Counted from the stretch's first letter, positions 7,081-15,269 are shown. The stretch: DNA of 25,865 nt from RGIG7332 sp045580305 (GCA_045580305.1 JAZNNQ010000066.1:1-25865), one strand, 5' to 3'. A program made the numbers and translations. The notes: generated from the sequence alone by a model not told the origin.

Positions 7081-9206
7081 TTAGTCACCTTTTTTGTGGT
7101 CTTTTTCTTTGTGGTCTTCTTGACCTTTTTCTCCTGAGGTGTGTAATTCTTACACTCGGGGTTGTCGCAGAAGATCTTCTTAGCACCGCGGGCGGACAGC
7201 TTATACATACTGTGTCCGCACTCTGGGCAGGTTTCCTTCTGGGGAACATTCCAGGTCATAAAGTCGCAAGCCGGATGCTTTTCGCAGCCGTAATAGGTAT
7301 AACCGTTCTTGGACTTTTTCTTTAATATCTTACCGCCACACTTGGGGCAAATGCCGGGAGTCTCCTCGACGATTGCCTTTGTGTTCTTACATTCGGGATA
7401 GCCCGGACATGCGAGGAATTTACCGAAGCGTCCGCTCTTTACAACCATTTTTCTGCCGCAAAGCTCGCACACAACATCGGTCTCCTCCTCGGGCACTTTA
7501 AGACGGGTGTCCTTCAAGTCGTCCTCGGCCTTTTCGAGGCTTGATGCAAAGTCCTTATAGAAATCACCAATGACATCTTTCCATTTGACCTCCCCCTGCT
7601 CAATAGAGTCAAGGCGCTCCTCCATATTTGCAGTAAACTCAATATTGATAATATTGTCAAACTTCTCTACCATGAGACCGTTTACAACCTCACCAAGGGG
7701 CGTGGGTTTTAAGTTCTTGTTCTCTTTTATTACATATTCGCGATCTAAAATGGTGGAAATGGTGGGTGCGTAGGTGCTCGGACGACCTACACCCTTTTCT
7801 TCCATAGCGCGGATGAGGCTCGCCTCGGTATATCTTGCCGGCGGCTGGGTAAAGTGCTGCGCCGGTATCATTTCGTTAAGAAGCAGTTCTTCCTTCTCCT
7901 TTAAATCCGGAAGAGTGTTTTCCTCGTCCTCGTCCTTTGCCATTTCATAAACCACGGAGAAACCGGGGAATGCAATGGATGAACTGGTAGTACGGAAGAT
8001 GTAGCCTGCCGCCTCGATATCAATGGACACGGTGTCGTAGATAGCATTTTCCATCTGGCAGGCAACAAAGCGCGCCCAGATCATCTTGTAAAGCTTGTAC
8101 TGATCGGCGCTCAAGCTGTCCTTGATCTTGTCCGGTGTCAAATTGACATCGGTGGGGCGGATAGCCTCATGGGCATCCTGTGCACTTCCGCGGGACTTGT
8201 ACACGCGGAAGGACTTGGGGCAGAACTTTTCGCCAAAACTTGCCTTGATGAAGTCTCTTGCGGACATAACCGCCTCAGTGCTAAGTCGTAATGAGTCGGT
8301 ACGCATATAGGTAATAAGACCGGTCATACCCTGACCCGCAATTTCCACACCCTCATAAAGCTGCTGTGCAATTGTCATTGTACGGCGGGGTGTCATATTA
8401 AGTTTTCTGGAGGCCTCCTGCTGTAAACTGGAGGTGATAAATGGCGGTGCGGGCGATTTCTGCTTCTTGCCGCGCTTGATGCTCTCCACCTTAAAGGTAG
8501 CCTTAGAGATTTTATCCATAATCTCCTGTGTCTCCTCGTGGCAGGAAGGCTCAATCTTGCCATTCTTATCACCGTAGAAGCGAGCGCTCACCGTGCCCAC
8601 CTCGGGTGCGATGCGGTCAAGTTTTACATCAAGTGACCAATACTCACGGGGGATGAATGCGAGTATTTCAGCCTCACGGTCACACACAAGGCGTGTAGCA
8701 ACCGACTGAACACGACCTGCAGAAAGACCGCGGCGGATTTTTTTCCAAAGAAGGGGGGATAATTTATAGCCCACAATTCTGTCAAGCACACGACGCGCCT
8801 GCTGTGCGTCAACTAAGTTTACATCAATATCGCGAGGCTTCTTGATGCTCTCATTAACTACCTTCTTTGTGATTTCGTTGAAGGTAACGCGCTTTGTGGT
8901 AGCGTCGTCTAAATCAAGAAGCTCCTTAAGATGCCAGGAAATCGCTTCACCCTCGCGATCCGGGTCGGTTGCGAGATATACAATGTCGCTTTCTTTGGCA
9001 AGCTGCTTGAGTTCTTTTATAAGGCTGCCCTTGCCCTTGATCGCGATATACTTCGGCTCGAAATTCGCCTCAATATCAACACCGAGCGTGCTTTTGGGAA
9101 GATCGCGCAGATGTCCCATGGACGCCTTAACCTTATACTTACTTCCTAAATATTTGCCGATGGTCTTAGCCTTTGCAGGCGACTCAACTATTACAAGATT
9201 TGCCAT
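7077..9206 (-). CDS. topA: DNA topoisomerase I (type IA)
   Basis: Relaxes negative supercoils through a transient 5'-phosphotyrosine link. The 709-residue product has an N-terminal TOPRIM domain (VIVESPAKAKTIGKYL; acidic ATDPDREGEA near residues 79-88), the strand-passage core with SAGRVQSVATRLV, and the active tyrosine near residue 300 in GLITYMRTDS. The C-terminus has three four-Cys zinc ribbons (beginning CELCGRK, CPKCGGK and CPECGHS) and a lysine-rich tail that should bind DNA. GGAGG lies just before the ATG at 9206. It follows dprA by 15 bases and overlaps trmFO. No missing key residues seen. Confidence 0.98.
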   Translation of the reverse strand: MANLVIVESPAKAKTIGKYLGSKYKVKASMGHLRDLPKSTLGVDIEANFEPKYIAIKGKGSLIKELKQLAKESDIVYLATDPDREGEAISWHLKELLDLDDATTKRVTFNEITKKVVNESIKKPRDIDVNLVDAQQARRVLDRIVGYKLSPLLWKKIRRGLSAGRVQSVATRLVCDREAEILAFIPREYWSLDVKLDRIAPEVGTVSARFYGDKNGKIEPSCHEETQEIMDKISKATFKVESIKRGKKQKSPAPPFITSSLQQEASRKLNMTPRRTMTIAQQLYEGVEIAGQGMTGLITYMRTDSLRLSTEAVMSARDFIKASFGEKFCPKSFRVYKSRGSAQDAHEAIRPTDVNLTPDKIKDSLSADQYKLYKMIWARFVACQMENAIYDTVSIDIEAAGYIFRTTSSSIAFPGFSVVYEMAKDEDEENTLPDLKEKEELLLNEMIPAQHFTQPPARYTEASLIRAMEEKGVGRPSTYAPTISTILDREYVIKENKNLKPTPLGEVVNGLMVEKFDNIINIEFTANMEERLDSIEQGEVKWKDVIGDFYKDFASSLEKAEDDLKDTRLKVPEEETDVVCELCGRKMVVKSGRFGKFLACPGYPECKNTKAIVEETPGICPKCGGKILKKKSKNGYTYYGCEKHPACDFMTWNVPQKETCPECGHSMYKLSARGAKKIFCDNPECKNYTPQEKKVKKTTKKKTTKKVTK

Positions 9207-9221
9207 AGTGTTCCTCCAGAA

Positions 9222-10358
9222 TTATCTATCTAAATTTATAATTAACTTAAAATATTTACCGGGTGTTTGCTCGACCGCACCGTTTATTTCCAAAATCGTC
9301 AACATAGACAGCACCTGCGCGCTATCCAGCCCGCTGTCCTCAATAATATCGTCAATATGGCGCTCACCCATACCTATAGCGCGAAGCAGTACCTTATCCT
9401 CCTCCGAGTATTCGGAAATCAAATTTTCAAAGGCGCCGTTTCTCTTTTCCGGCGCGCTCTCTTGTGCTTTCTTTTCCAGATCCGGATATTCGCCGCGATA
9501 TTCCTCTAAAATATCCTCGGCGCAGACAATTAACTTCGCACCATCTGCAATAAGACGGTTTGTGCCAACGCTGCATGGATTTGTTATATCTCCGGGCACT
9601 GCGAAAACATCCTTACCTTGGTCTGCCGCATAGCTTGCGGTGATAAGCGATCCTGAGCGCTCGGGCGCCTCGGTTATGACAACGCCGCGGGCAAGGCCGC
9701 TGATTATTCGGTTTCTTGCGGGGAAGTTTTCCGCATTTGGCGGTGTACCCGGAATATACTCGGTTATAACCGCGCCGGTCTTGGCTATCTTTTCCATAAG
9801 GGATTTATTTTGCTTTGGATAGCACACATCTATACCGCTACCTAAAACCGCAACGGTTTTGCCCTTTGCCTTAAGTGTGCCCTCGTGGGCGGCGGTGTCA
9901 ATTCCCTTCGCCATTCCCGAGACCACCGTAACACCATACTGCGCGATCTCACCGGCTATTTTGTCCGCGGCACGAATTCCGTATGCACTGCATTTACGGG
10001 TTCCTACAAATGAGATCACCAATGTGTCATTTAAGCAAGAAATATCCCCTCGCACAAAAAGGAGAAGCGGCGGATTGTGAATATTGCGGAGCATAAAGGG
10101 ATACCTTGTGTCCTCCTGTGTAATAATATCCACGCCGTTTTTCTCACAGTAGTATATTATCTTGTCAATTTCATTAAAGGATTTATCGTTTAATGATATA
10201 ATCGCTCTTTTGTCTAATTTAATACCCTCTGCTACTGAAAAGTCAGTCGCATTATAGATGTTCTCTGCATTTTTGAAATATGTAAGAAGTGCGTTTGCCT
10301 TAAGTGATGTTAAATGCTCTCTCGTGTGGAGCCAGAGCCAATATTTAACCGTCTCCAT
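9222..10358 (-). CDS. dprA: DNA processing protein DprA
   Basis: Single-strand DNA-binding protein that loads RecA on incoming DNA in natural transformation; it is widespread also in bacteria not known to be competent. The Rossmann-like core is clear: SFVGTRKCSAYGIRAAD, VSGMAKGIDTAAHEGTL, VAVLGSGIDVCYPKQN, PARNRIISGLARGVV and SGSLITASYAADQGKDVFAV. N-terminal helical and C-terminal winged-helix-like segments flank it. I start at the ATG at 10358 (METVKYWLWLH), 378 residues, because the in-frame GTG three codons earlier directly abuts the AGGAGA ribosome site. That site lies in the 13-base gap after the upstream methyltransferase stop, which suggests coupled translation. Confidence 0.96.
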   Translation of the reverse strand: METVKYWLWLHTREHLTSLKANALLTYFKNAENIYNATDFSVAEGIKLDKRAIISLNDKSFNEIDKIIYYCEKNGVDIITQEDTRYPFMLRNIHNPPLLLFVRGDISCLNDTLVISFVGTRKCSAYGIRAADKIAGEIAQYGVTVVSGMAKGIDTAAHEGTLKAKGKTVAVLGSGIDVCYPKQNKSLMEKIAKTGAVITEYIPGTPPNAENFPARNRIISGLARGVVITEAPERSGSLITASYAADQGKDVFAVPGDITNPCSVGTNRLIADGAKLIVCAEDILEEYRGEYPDLEKKAQESAPEKRNGAFENLISEYSEEDKVLLRAIGMGERHIDDIIEDSGLDSAQVLSMLTILEINGAVEQTPGKYFKLIINLDR

Positions 10359-10371
10359 TTTTAACACTCTC

Positions 10372-11130
10372 CTATCTCACCTTTTGCATCTCCCACATAA
10401 CAATTCCCGCCGCAACCGAAGCGTTGAGCGACTCGGCAGGCCCGGACATAGGTAGAATTATATGTCCGCTACATGCATCCTCTACCCTGCCTGACACACC
10501 GTTGCCCTCGTTTCCGATTACAACAGCGGCTTTTTTTAGCGACACCTTGTCAATACTCACCGCACTGTCGGTAAGTGTTGCCGCGTAGGTAGGAATGTTT
10601 TTCTCTTTTAAGCACTCTATTGCATCCACAGAATCCATACTGCAGACTTTGACCCTGAAAAGCGAGCCCATTGCTGCACGAACGGTTTTGGGGTTGTAGG
10701 GATCGGCAGTACCGTCCAGTACGACCGCGGATATACCGAAGGCATCGGCACAGCGCAAAATCGTGCCTAAATTGCCGGTATCCTGCAGGTGGTCTAAAAT
10801 TATCACCTGCTCGCCGCAGATTTCATCCTCCTCCGGCATCTCACAGCAGAAGATAACACCTTGGGTGCATTCCAGTGTGGAAATATACTCCATAAGTTCA
10901 CGGGGCGCGGTGTAAACATTGTACCGCTCCACCCACTCAGGCTTTAGCTCTGTGTTTTCTTCCGCGAATATGTATTTAATTTTAACTCCGCTTTGAATCG
11001 CCTCGCCAAGAAGCTTAATTCCGTCACAAACAAAAGCGCGTGCATCATATCTCGCTTTGCGCTTTGTCTGTAGTTCTCTCAGCTCTTTTATCAGGCGATT
11101 TGACCTGCTTGTAATAGTTCCGCAATTCAT
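10372..11130 (-). CDS. SpoU/TrmH-family RNA 2'-O-methyltransferase
   Basis: SPOUT-class enzyme expected to methylate a ribose 2'-hydroxyl in rRNA or tRNA using SAM. Residues 1-80 resemble the SpoU substrate-binding domain (ITSRSNRLIKELRELQTKRK, then AFVCDGIKLLGEA). The catalytic knot has motif 1 (DHLQDTGNLGTILRCADAFG), motif 2 (AVVIGNEGNGVS) and motif 3 (ILPMSGPAESLNASVAAGIV). At 252 residues it matches RlmB/TsnR-like enzymes rather than the shorter TrmL. It is the first gene of the eight-gene run and lies 13 bases before dprA. The target nucleotide cannot be told from sequence. Confidence 0.93.
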   Translation of the reverse strand: MNCGTITSRSNRLIKELRELQTKRKARYDARAFVCDGIKLLGEAIQSGVKIKYIFAEENTELKPEWVERYNVYTAPRELMEYISTLECTQGVIFCCEMPEEDEICGEQVIILDHLQDTGNLGTILRCADAFGISAVVLDGTADPYNPKTVRAAMGSLFRVKVCSMDSVDAIECLKEKNIPTYAATLTDSAVSIDKVSLKKAAVVIGNEGNGVSGRVEDACSGHIILPMSGPAESLNASVAAGIVMWEMQKVR

Positions 11131-11168
11131 ACTTACCCTGCCTAAATTTTATAAAATCCTACTATATA

Positions 11169-11197
11169 ATATTACACCATCGCTCAAAAGGCAACAA
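11169..11197 (-). promoter_or_regulatory. Possible promoter of the methyltransferase-dprA-topA operon
   Basis: TTGTTG (11192-11197) and TAATAT (11169-11174) are spaced by 17 bases and lie about 40 bases before the ATG at 11130, just past the terminator of the preceding unit. The match to consensus is only moderate, but position and the need for a promoter after a strong terminator favour it. Confidence 0.45.
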
Positions 11198-11207
11198 AAA
11201 TTTTTAA

Positions 11208-11250
11208 AAAGGACTGTCTTACTCATTTTTTAGCAGTAAGACAGTCCTTT
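11208..11250 (-). terminator. Intrinsic terminator after the membrane-protein gene
   Basis: Perfect 15-base arms (11208-11222 and 11236-11250, core GGACTGTCTTAC) surround a 13-base loop. The descending arm ends in TTT and runs into a T/A-rich tail on the minus strand. It begins 3 bases after the stop codon region of the gene ending at 11254. It separates that gene from the downstream operon. Confidence 0.85.
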
Positions 11251-11253
11251 AAA

Positions 11254-11937
11254 TTACTCATTTGCAAAAGCTTTTAAAACATTTGCCGCCGCGTCATATT
11301 TACGGGCGATTTCCTCATTTCCCACGCGCTCACCGTCAATTACCTTAAGGCCGATATACCAGCCGCCGGTAGCCTCGGGTATGCCCAATTCTTTAAACAG
11401 CGATGAGTTTGTAATCTCAACACAATAGACCATTTCGCTTATTACGCCGAATGTGGAAAGCGGCTCAAATGCGCCCTGACCTGCAAGGGATTCCATATGA
11501 GCGCCGTCGGTGATGTAGAGAAGCACTCTGTCATCCGCAAGGCTTATAAAAAGTTTTTCTTCTGCAACAGATGATAACTGGTCATAGTTATCTTCACCTG
11601 CAACCGGCAGGGACTGGTACGAAACGGTTACCTCTCCATCGCCATTTGCGTCGGCCATATTCTTTATTACATAATCCTCAATACCCGCAAGCTGCTGCTC
11701 ATTCATATGGATATCGCCTGCGATTACATAATCAAGGTCGTTATTGGGCTGTCCCACAACATCACCTATAAAAACAATTGCACAGATTATTCCGAAAAGC
11801 GCAAGAAATGTAAGACCCTTATAGTTGCACCAATAAACATTTTTAAACCAGTACTTTAATTTTTCCCAAAAGGTCAGGTCGTCGCGCTCCCCCTTTTTAA
11901 ATATGTCAAAAAGGCCGCGATTGTCGTTTTTCTGCAT
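11254..11937 (-). CDS. Uncharacterised one-pass membrane protein with a DxNxDG loop
   Basis: I do not recognise this protein. The 227 residues comprise a short charged N-terminal segment with many aromatics (FWEKLKYWFKNVYWCNYKG, about residues 23-41), one hydrophobic span at about 42-62 and a roughly 165-residue acidic domain. Positive charges before the span suggest a cytoplasmic N-terminus and an outside C-terminal domain. Residues 96-103 read DANGDGEV, which looks like a dockerin or EF-hand calcium loop, but only one copy is present and no partner dockerin segment is seen. It has its own consensus promoter and a terminator, so it is a single-gene unit. Similarly built small membrane proteins occur in Clostridia as far as I recall, without known function. 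The start has AGGAAGG upstream. Confidence 0.8.
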   Translation of the reverse strand: MQKNDNRGLFDIFKKGERDDLTFWEKLKYWFKNVYWCNYKGLTFLALFGIICAIVFIGDVVGQPNNDLDYVIAGDIHMNEQQLAGIEDYVIKNMADANGDGEVTVSYQSLPVAGEDNYDQLSSVAEEKLFISLADDRVLLYITDGAHMESLAGQGAFEPLSTFGVISEMVYCVEITNSSLFKELGIPEATGGWYIGLKVIDGERVGNEEIARKYDAAANVLKAFANE

Positions 11938-11972
11938 CTTTGCACCTTCCTTCTGTTTTGCTAAACAAATGT

Positions 11973-12002
11973 ATTATATATTTTTAGTTTTACGGTTGTC
12001 AA
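11973..12002 (-). promoter_or_regulatory. Consensus sigma-A promoter for the membrane-protein gene
   Basis: Perfect TTGACA (11997-12002), an 18-base spacer and perfect TATAAT (11973-11978), 36 bases before the ATG at 11937. The -35 box starts only 6 bases after the stop codon of the Thg1-like gene. No terminator is seen between the two genes, so Thg1 transcripts could also run into this unit. Confidence 0.88.
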
Positions 12003-12008
12003 GGGCTG

Positions 12009-12776
12009 TTAAAACGCTCCCTCATCCAAAAATGATGCTACCATTTCACCATAGTCCTTGCTCAGTGGCAGGTTCATATCCGTGTACAATATTCTGCGCG
12101 TGGTTTTAGTCTCCTTTTGAGTAATCGGGTTAAATCCCGTTTTCTCAACATCCTTCCAGTAAATTCCTATTCCGCGCTTTTGCCAGGATGGAAGCTTATC
12201 AAAATTGATACCGCGCTGATACAGTAATTCGTTTTTGTATGCAACACTCTTGCCCTCTAATTGTTCGTTTGCTTCTACCGCGCCCATACCTTCCTTACGA
12301 AGCATCCAATAGCAATGTGCATTCAGTGCATTTCTGTGTGCATCCTCTTGTCGCCATAAAAAGTAGTCTTTTACCCTCTCTATATTGGGTAGTGGAACAA
12401 CACGACAATCCATGGATACCACCTGCCCCAACTCCATAGAGAAGGTCGCGCTGGCAATGCCTGCCAATATAGAATTGTATTTGCGCACCTTTCTGCCGAA
12501 GGCATCCTCATCTCTGTGGAAAAGCAGGGAAATCTCATCACTTTCGGTAAAGCCGTAAACCACGCGGAAGCCACATTCCATCAATGCTTTCACGGTTTTT
12601 ATCATCATATCTCTGAAGCGCTCGTCAAAGGGTGCCTTAAACTTGCAAATTTCCTTCGTAAGTCGCGAAAAATTGCGACCATCCAGACGCGCTACCAAAA
12701 ACATATCCGGCACAATCACCTGATCTATCGAACATTCGTAGGTTCGCATCGTTTTATCTAACTCGTCAAAATTCAT
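12009..12776 (-). CDS. Thg1-like 3'-5' RNA polymerase (TLP)
   Basis: Member of the tRNA-His guanylyltransferase superfamily, which adds nucleotides to RNA 5' ends in the 3'-5' direction. Visible core: ARLDGRNFSRLTK (metal-binding Asp32, as in the Thg1 RxDGxxF motif) and GFTESDEISLLF (Asp80 and Glu81, matching the second metal motif SDEYSF). The HINNLYN motif of eukaryotic Thg1 is absent; the equivalent region reads WRQEDAHRNALNAHCYW, typical of bacterial Thg1-like proteins. These have been shown in vitro to repair 5'-truncated tRNAs in a template-dependent manner. It is 255 residues, complete. Its ribosome site (GGAG) is inside the last codons of the kinase gene, whose stop lies 4 bases upstream of this ATG, so the two are translationally coupled. 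Confidence 0.9.
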   Translation of the reverse strand: MNFDELDKTMRTYECSIDQVIVPDMFLVARLDGRNFSRLTKEICKFKAPFDERFRDMMIKTVKALMECGFRVVYGFTESDEISLLFHRDEDAFGRKVRKYNSILAGIASATFSMELGQVVSMDCRVVPLPNIERVKDYFLWRQEDAHRNALNAHCYWMLRKEGMGAVEANEQLEGKSVAYKNELLYQRGINFDKLPSWQKRGIGIYWKDVEKTGFNPITQKETKTTRRILYTDMNLPLSKDYGEMVASFLDEGAF

Positions 12777-12780
12777 TATT

Positions 12781-13224
12781 TCATCTCCATTCCAAAACAG
12801 TCATTGTCTGACCATCATTTTTCACAAAATACAGTTCATCAAAGCCTTCATCATACGATGGCATTTCAAGTTTGTTTGATGTTGCAGCAATCGCCATAGC
12901 GGGGATTTTTTCCTTTCCTTCGCGCATATTATTGCGCGCTATGCACATTTTTAGCTTTGATTCCATAAAATACCCGATTACTTTGTATCCCGCCGCTTTT
13001 GCTATCGGGATATATCGCGCACGGTCAGCCTTTGTTGGGTTGGTGTTATCTATGGCAAAACTTTTGCCCTCATTTATGCACTGTTCGATTAAAAGTTGTT
13101 CTCTCTTCCTCGTTCCTAATGTATCCAGGTTGACGCGAGTATACTTTTCAGCCAGAAACTTATCATAAAATGTGCTTTTCCCGCTACCTTGGATTCCCAT
13201 AATAATCGCCAAAGTTTTCTCCAC
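12781..13224 (-). CDS. PNKP-like 5'-polynucleotide kinase, stand-alone P-loop domain
   Basis: Small P-loop kinase. Numbered from the GTG at 13224, Walker A is GIQGSGKST (residues 10-18), followed by VNLDTLGTRKR with Asp34 as candidate general base and AIDNTNPTKADRARY with the lid-like arginines. This order and wording closely follow the kinase domain of eukaryotic polynucleotide kinase/phosphatase (NRDTLGS..., AIDNTNPD..SRARY), including the late MREGKEKIPAMAI and SYDEGFDELYFV stretches. No phosphatase or ligase domain is attached. The 147-residue start is chosen because AGGAGG sits 8 bases before this GTG; a GTG three codons earlier overlaps the ribosome site itself. The expected reaction is 5'-phosphorylation of a 5'-hydroxyl RNA or DNA end; RNA is favoured by the Thg1 neighbour. 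Confidence 0.85.
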   Translation of the reverse strand: MEKTLAIIMGIQGSGKSTFYDKFLAEKYTRVNLDTLGTRKREQLLIEQCINEGKSFAIDNTNPTKADRARYIPIAKAAGYKVIGYFMESKLKMCIARNNMREGKEKIPAMAIAATSNKLEMPSYDEGFDELYFVKNDGQTMTVLEWR

Positions 13225-13287
13225 TAAAAACACCTCCTTGTATCTATAATATTACAGCAAGTGTCCCATAAAAAGGACAGCTAATAA

Positions 13288-13329
13288 AAAAACAGCCCAG
13301 GATATTTACTAATATCTTGGGCTGTTTTT
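13288..13329 (-). terminator. Intrinsic terminator after lysS
   Basis: Two 19-base arms (13288-13306 and 13311-13329) with one mismatch and a 4-base loop; core AACAGCCCA/TGGGCTGTT. On the minus strand the stem is followed by a run of seven T. It lies 8 bases past the lysS stop. The mismatch is A-C on this strand but a tolerated G-U on the other. Confidence 0.92.
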
Positions 13330-13337
13330 AGTCGTAT

Positions 13338-15269
13338 TTAATAAAGTTTAGCACCTGCAGGAATGCGGGCATCAACCATAAGAAGGTTTAGCTTTTCCTC
13401 GCCCTCTTCCTCGTGAATTGCAGAGAGAAGCATACCGCAGGACTCAATACCCATCATAGCGCGAGGCGGTAAGTTGGTGATGGCAATAAGCGTCTTGCCA
13501 ACAAGCTCTTCCGGCTCGTAATATGCGCGTATTCCGCTCAAAATGGTACGCTCGGTATCGGTACCGTCATCAAGAGTGAACTGTAAAAGTTTCTTGGACT
13601 TTGGTACAGCTTCACACTTTAATACCTTAACCGCGCGGAAATCAGACTTTGAGAAGGTCTCAAAATCAACGGTGTCCTCAAAAAGCGGCTCGATCTCAAC
13701 CTTGGAGAAGTCGATCACAATCGGCTCAGCATTATTCTCTGCCGGGATTGTAACGGTCTTTCTGTTGTCACCGGTCTTCTCGCTCTTCATTGTTGGGAAA
13801 AGAAGAACATCACGGATAGCGGATGAGTCGGTAAGTAACATACACATTCTGTCGATACCGAAGCCGATACCGCCGGTAGGTGCCATACCGTGCTCAAGAG
13901 CATTCATAAAGTCCTCATCGGTGGTGTTTGCCTCGTCATCGCCCTGAGCAAGTAACTCCTCCTGCGCCTTAAAGCGCTCTCTCTGGTCGATAGGATCGTT
14001 AAGCTCGGAATATGCATTTGCCATTTCCCAACCGTTCATAAAGAACTCAAAGCGCTCGGTATACTCCGGATTTTCCGGTTTCTTCTTGGTGAGCGGAGAA
14101 ATCTCGATAGGATGATCCATAACAAATGTGGGCTGAATAAGATGCTTTTCAGCAAACTCCTCGAAGAAGAGTGCTAAAATATCGCCCTTCTTGTGGTGCT
14201 TTTCAAATTCTACATGGTGTTCCTTAGCAAGAACCTGTGCCTCTTCTAAGGTCTTAACCTGGTCAAAGTCAACGCCTGCATACTTCTTAACCGCATCTAC
14301 CATTGTTATGCGCTCAAAAGGCTTGCCCAAATCCATCTCAACACCATTATAAGAAATCTTGGTAGTGCCGAGAACCTCCTGCGCAACATGGCGATATAAA
14401 TTTTCGGTTAAATCCATCATACCGTGATAATCGGTATATGCCTGGTAAAGTTCCATAAGGGTAAATTCGGGATTGTGACGGGTGTCTAAGCCCTCATTTC
14501 TGAAAACTCGTCCAATCTCATAAACGCGCTCAAGGCCGCCTACGATAAGGCGCTTTAAGTAAAGCTCGAGAGAGATACGGAGCTTAAAATCTTCATTAAG
14601 CGCATTGAAATGAGTTTCAAAGGGGCGAGCAGCCGCACCGCCGGCATTTGCTACCAGCATGGGGGTCTCAACCTCTAAGAAGCCCTGGCCATCAAGGTAT
14701 CTGCGGATGCTGCTTATGATCTTTGAACGCTTGATAAATGTATCCTTTACCTCGGTATTCATAATAAGGTCAACATAGCGCTGACGATAGCGCATATCCT
14801 GGTCCTTTAAACCGTGATACTTTTCGGGAAGCGGCTTAAGTGATTTGGACAGAAGTGTGACCTCGTTACAATGTACGGAGATCTCACCGCGGCGGGTACG
14901 GAAAACGATACCCTTTGCGCCAATAATATCGCCGATATCATACTTTTTGAAGCGGGCAAAGCCCTCCTCACCCATCTCGTCCACACGAACATAAAGCTGG
15001 ATTTTACCGTCGCGGTCCTGAAGGTCGCAGAAAAACGCCTTACCCATATCGCGGCGGCTCATCATACGGCCTGCGATGCTGACCTCCTGGTTTTCCATTG
15101 TTTCAAAATTGTCGAGAATTTCTTTTGTATGATGTGTCTGGTCATACTTAACTATCTCAAAGGGGTTTCTTCCATCTGCAACCAGGTCGGAAAGCTTTTC
15201 GCGGCGAATTCTTAAAATCTCGCTTAAATCCTCGGTACCTTCCTGTGCTGTCTTTACTTGCTCGGACAT
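13338..15269 (-). CDS. lysS: Lysyl-tRNA synthetase, class II, with C-terminal tRNA-binding domain
   Basis: Charges tRNA-Lys. The N-terminal anticodon-binding OB fold (to about residue 150) is followed by the class II core: motif 2 in YEIGRVFRNEGLDTRHNPEF and motif 3 in GGIGFGIDRMCMLLTDS. Standard bacterial LysRS ends near 490-510 residues; this one has 643. The extra part, from about residue 535 (DFETFSKSDFRAVKVLKCEA through SGIRAYYEPEELVGKTLIAI to LPPRAMMGIESCGMLLSA), is an EMAPII/Trbp111-type tRNA-binding OB fold like the one at the C-terminus of many MetRS. It should raise general tRNA affinity or dimer stability. The frame is continuous, so this is a genuine fusion. It lies 29 bases after greA, with AAGGAG before the ATG. 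Confidence 0.96.
   Translation of the reverse strand: MSEQVKTAQEGTEDLSEILRIRREKLSDLVADGRNPFEIVKYDQTHHTKEILDNFETMENQEVSIAGRMMSRRDMGKAFFCDLQDRDGKIQLYVRVDEMGEEGFARFKKYDIGDIIGAKGIVFRTRRGEISVHCNEVTLLSKSLKPLPEKYHGLKDQDMRYRQRYVDLIMNTEVKDTFIKRSKIISSIRRYLDGQGFLEVETPMLVANAGGAAARPFETHFNALNEDFKLRISLELYLKRLIVGGLERVYEIGRVFRNEGLDTRHNPEFTLMELYQAYTDYHGMMDLTENLYRHVAQEVLGTTKISYNGVEMDLGKPFERITMVDAVKKYAGVDFDQVKTLEEAQVLAKEHHVEFEKHHKKGDILALFFEEFAEKHLIQPTFVMDHPIEISPLTKKKPENPEYTERFEFFMNGWEMANAYSELNDPIDQRERFKAQEELLAQGDDEANTTDEDFMNALEHGMAPTGGIGFGIDRMCMLLTDSSAIRDVLLFPTMKSEKTGDNRKTVTIPAENNAEPIVIDFSKVEIEPLFEDTVDFETFSKSDFRAVKVLKCEAVPKSKKLLQFTLDDGTDTERTILSGIRAYYEPEELVGKTLIAITNLPPRAMMGIESCGMLLSAIHEEEGEEKLNLLMVDARIPAGAKLY

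Noticed and set aside
8842..9633. Long plus-strand open frame (263 codons) opposite topA and dprA
   Set aside because: It spans the 5' part of topA and the 3' part of dprA on the other strand, is very rich in Ser and Leu, has no recognisable domain, and both opposite genes are unmistakable. It is a shadow frame.
11349..11655. Dockerin or cellulosome role for the membrane protein
   Set aside because: Only one DxNxDG loop is present; a dockerin needs two such segments with flanking helices, and no other cellulosomal gene is near.
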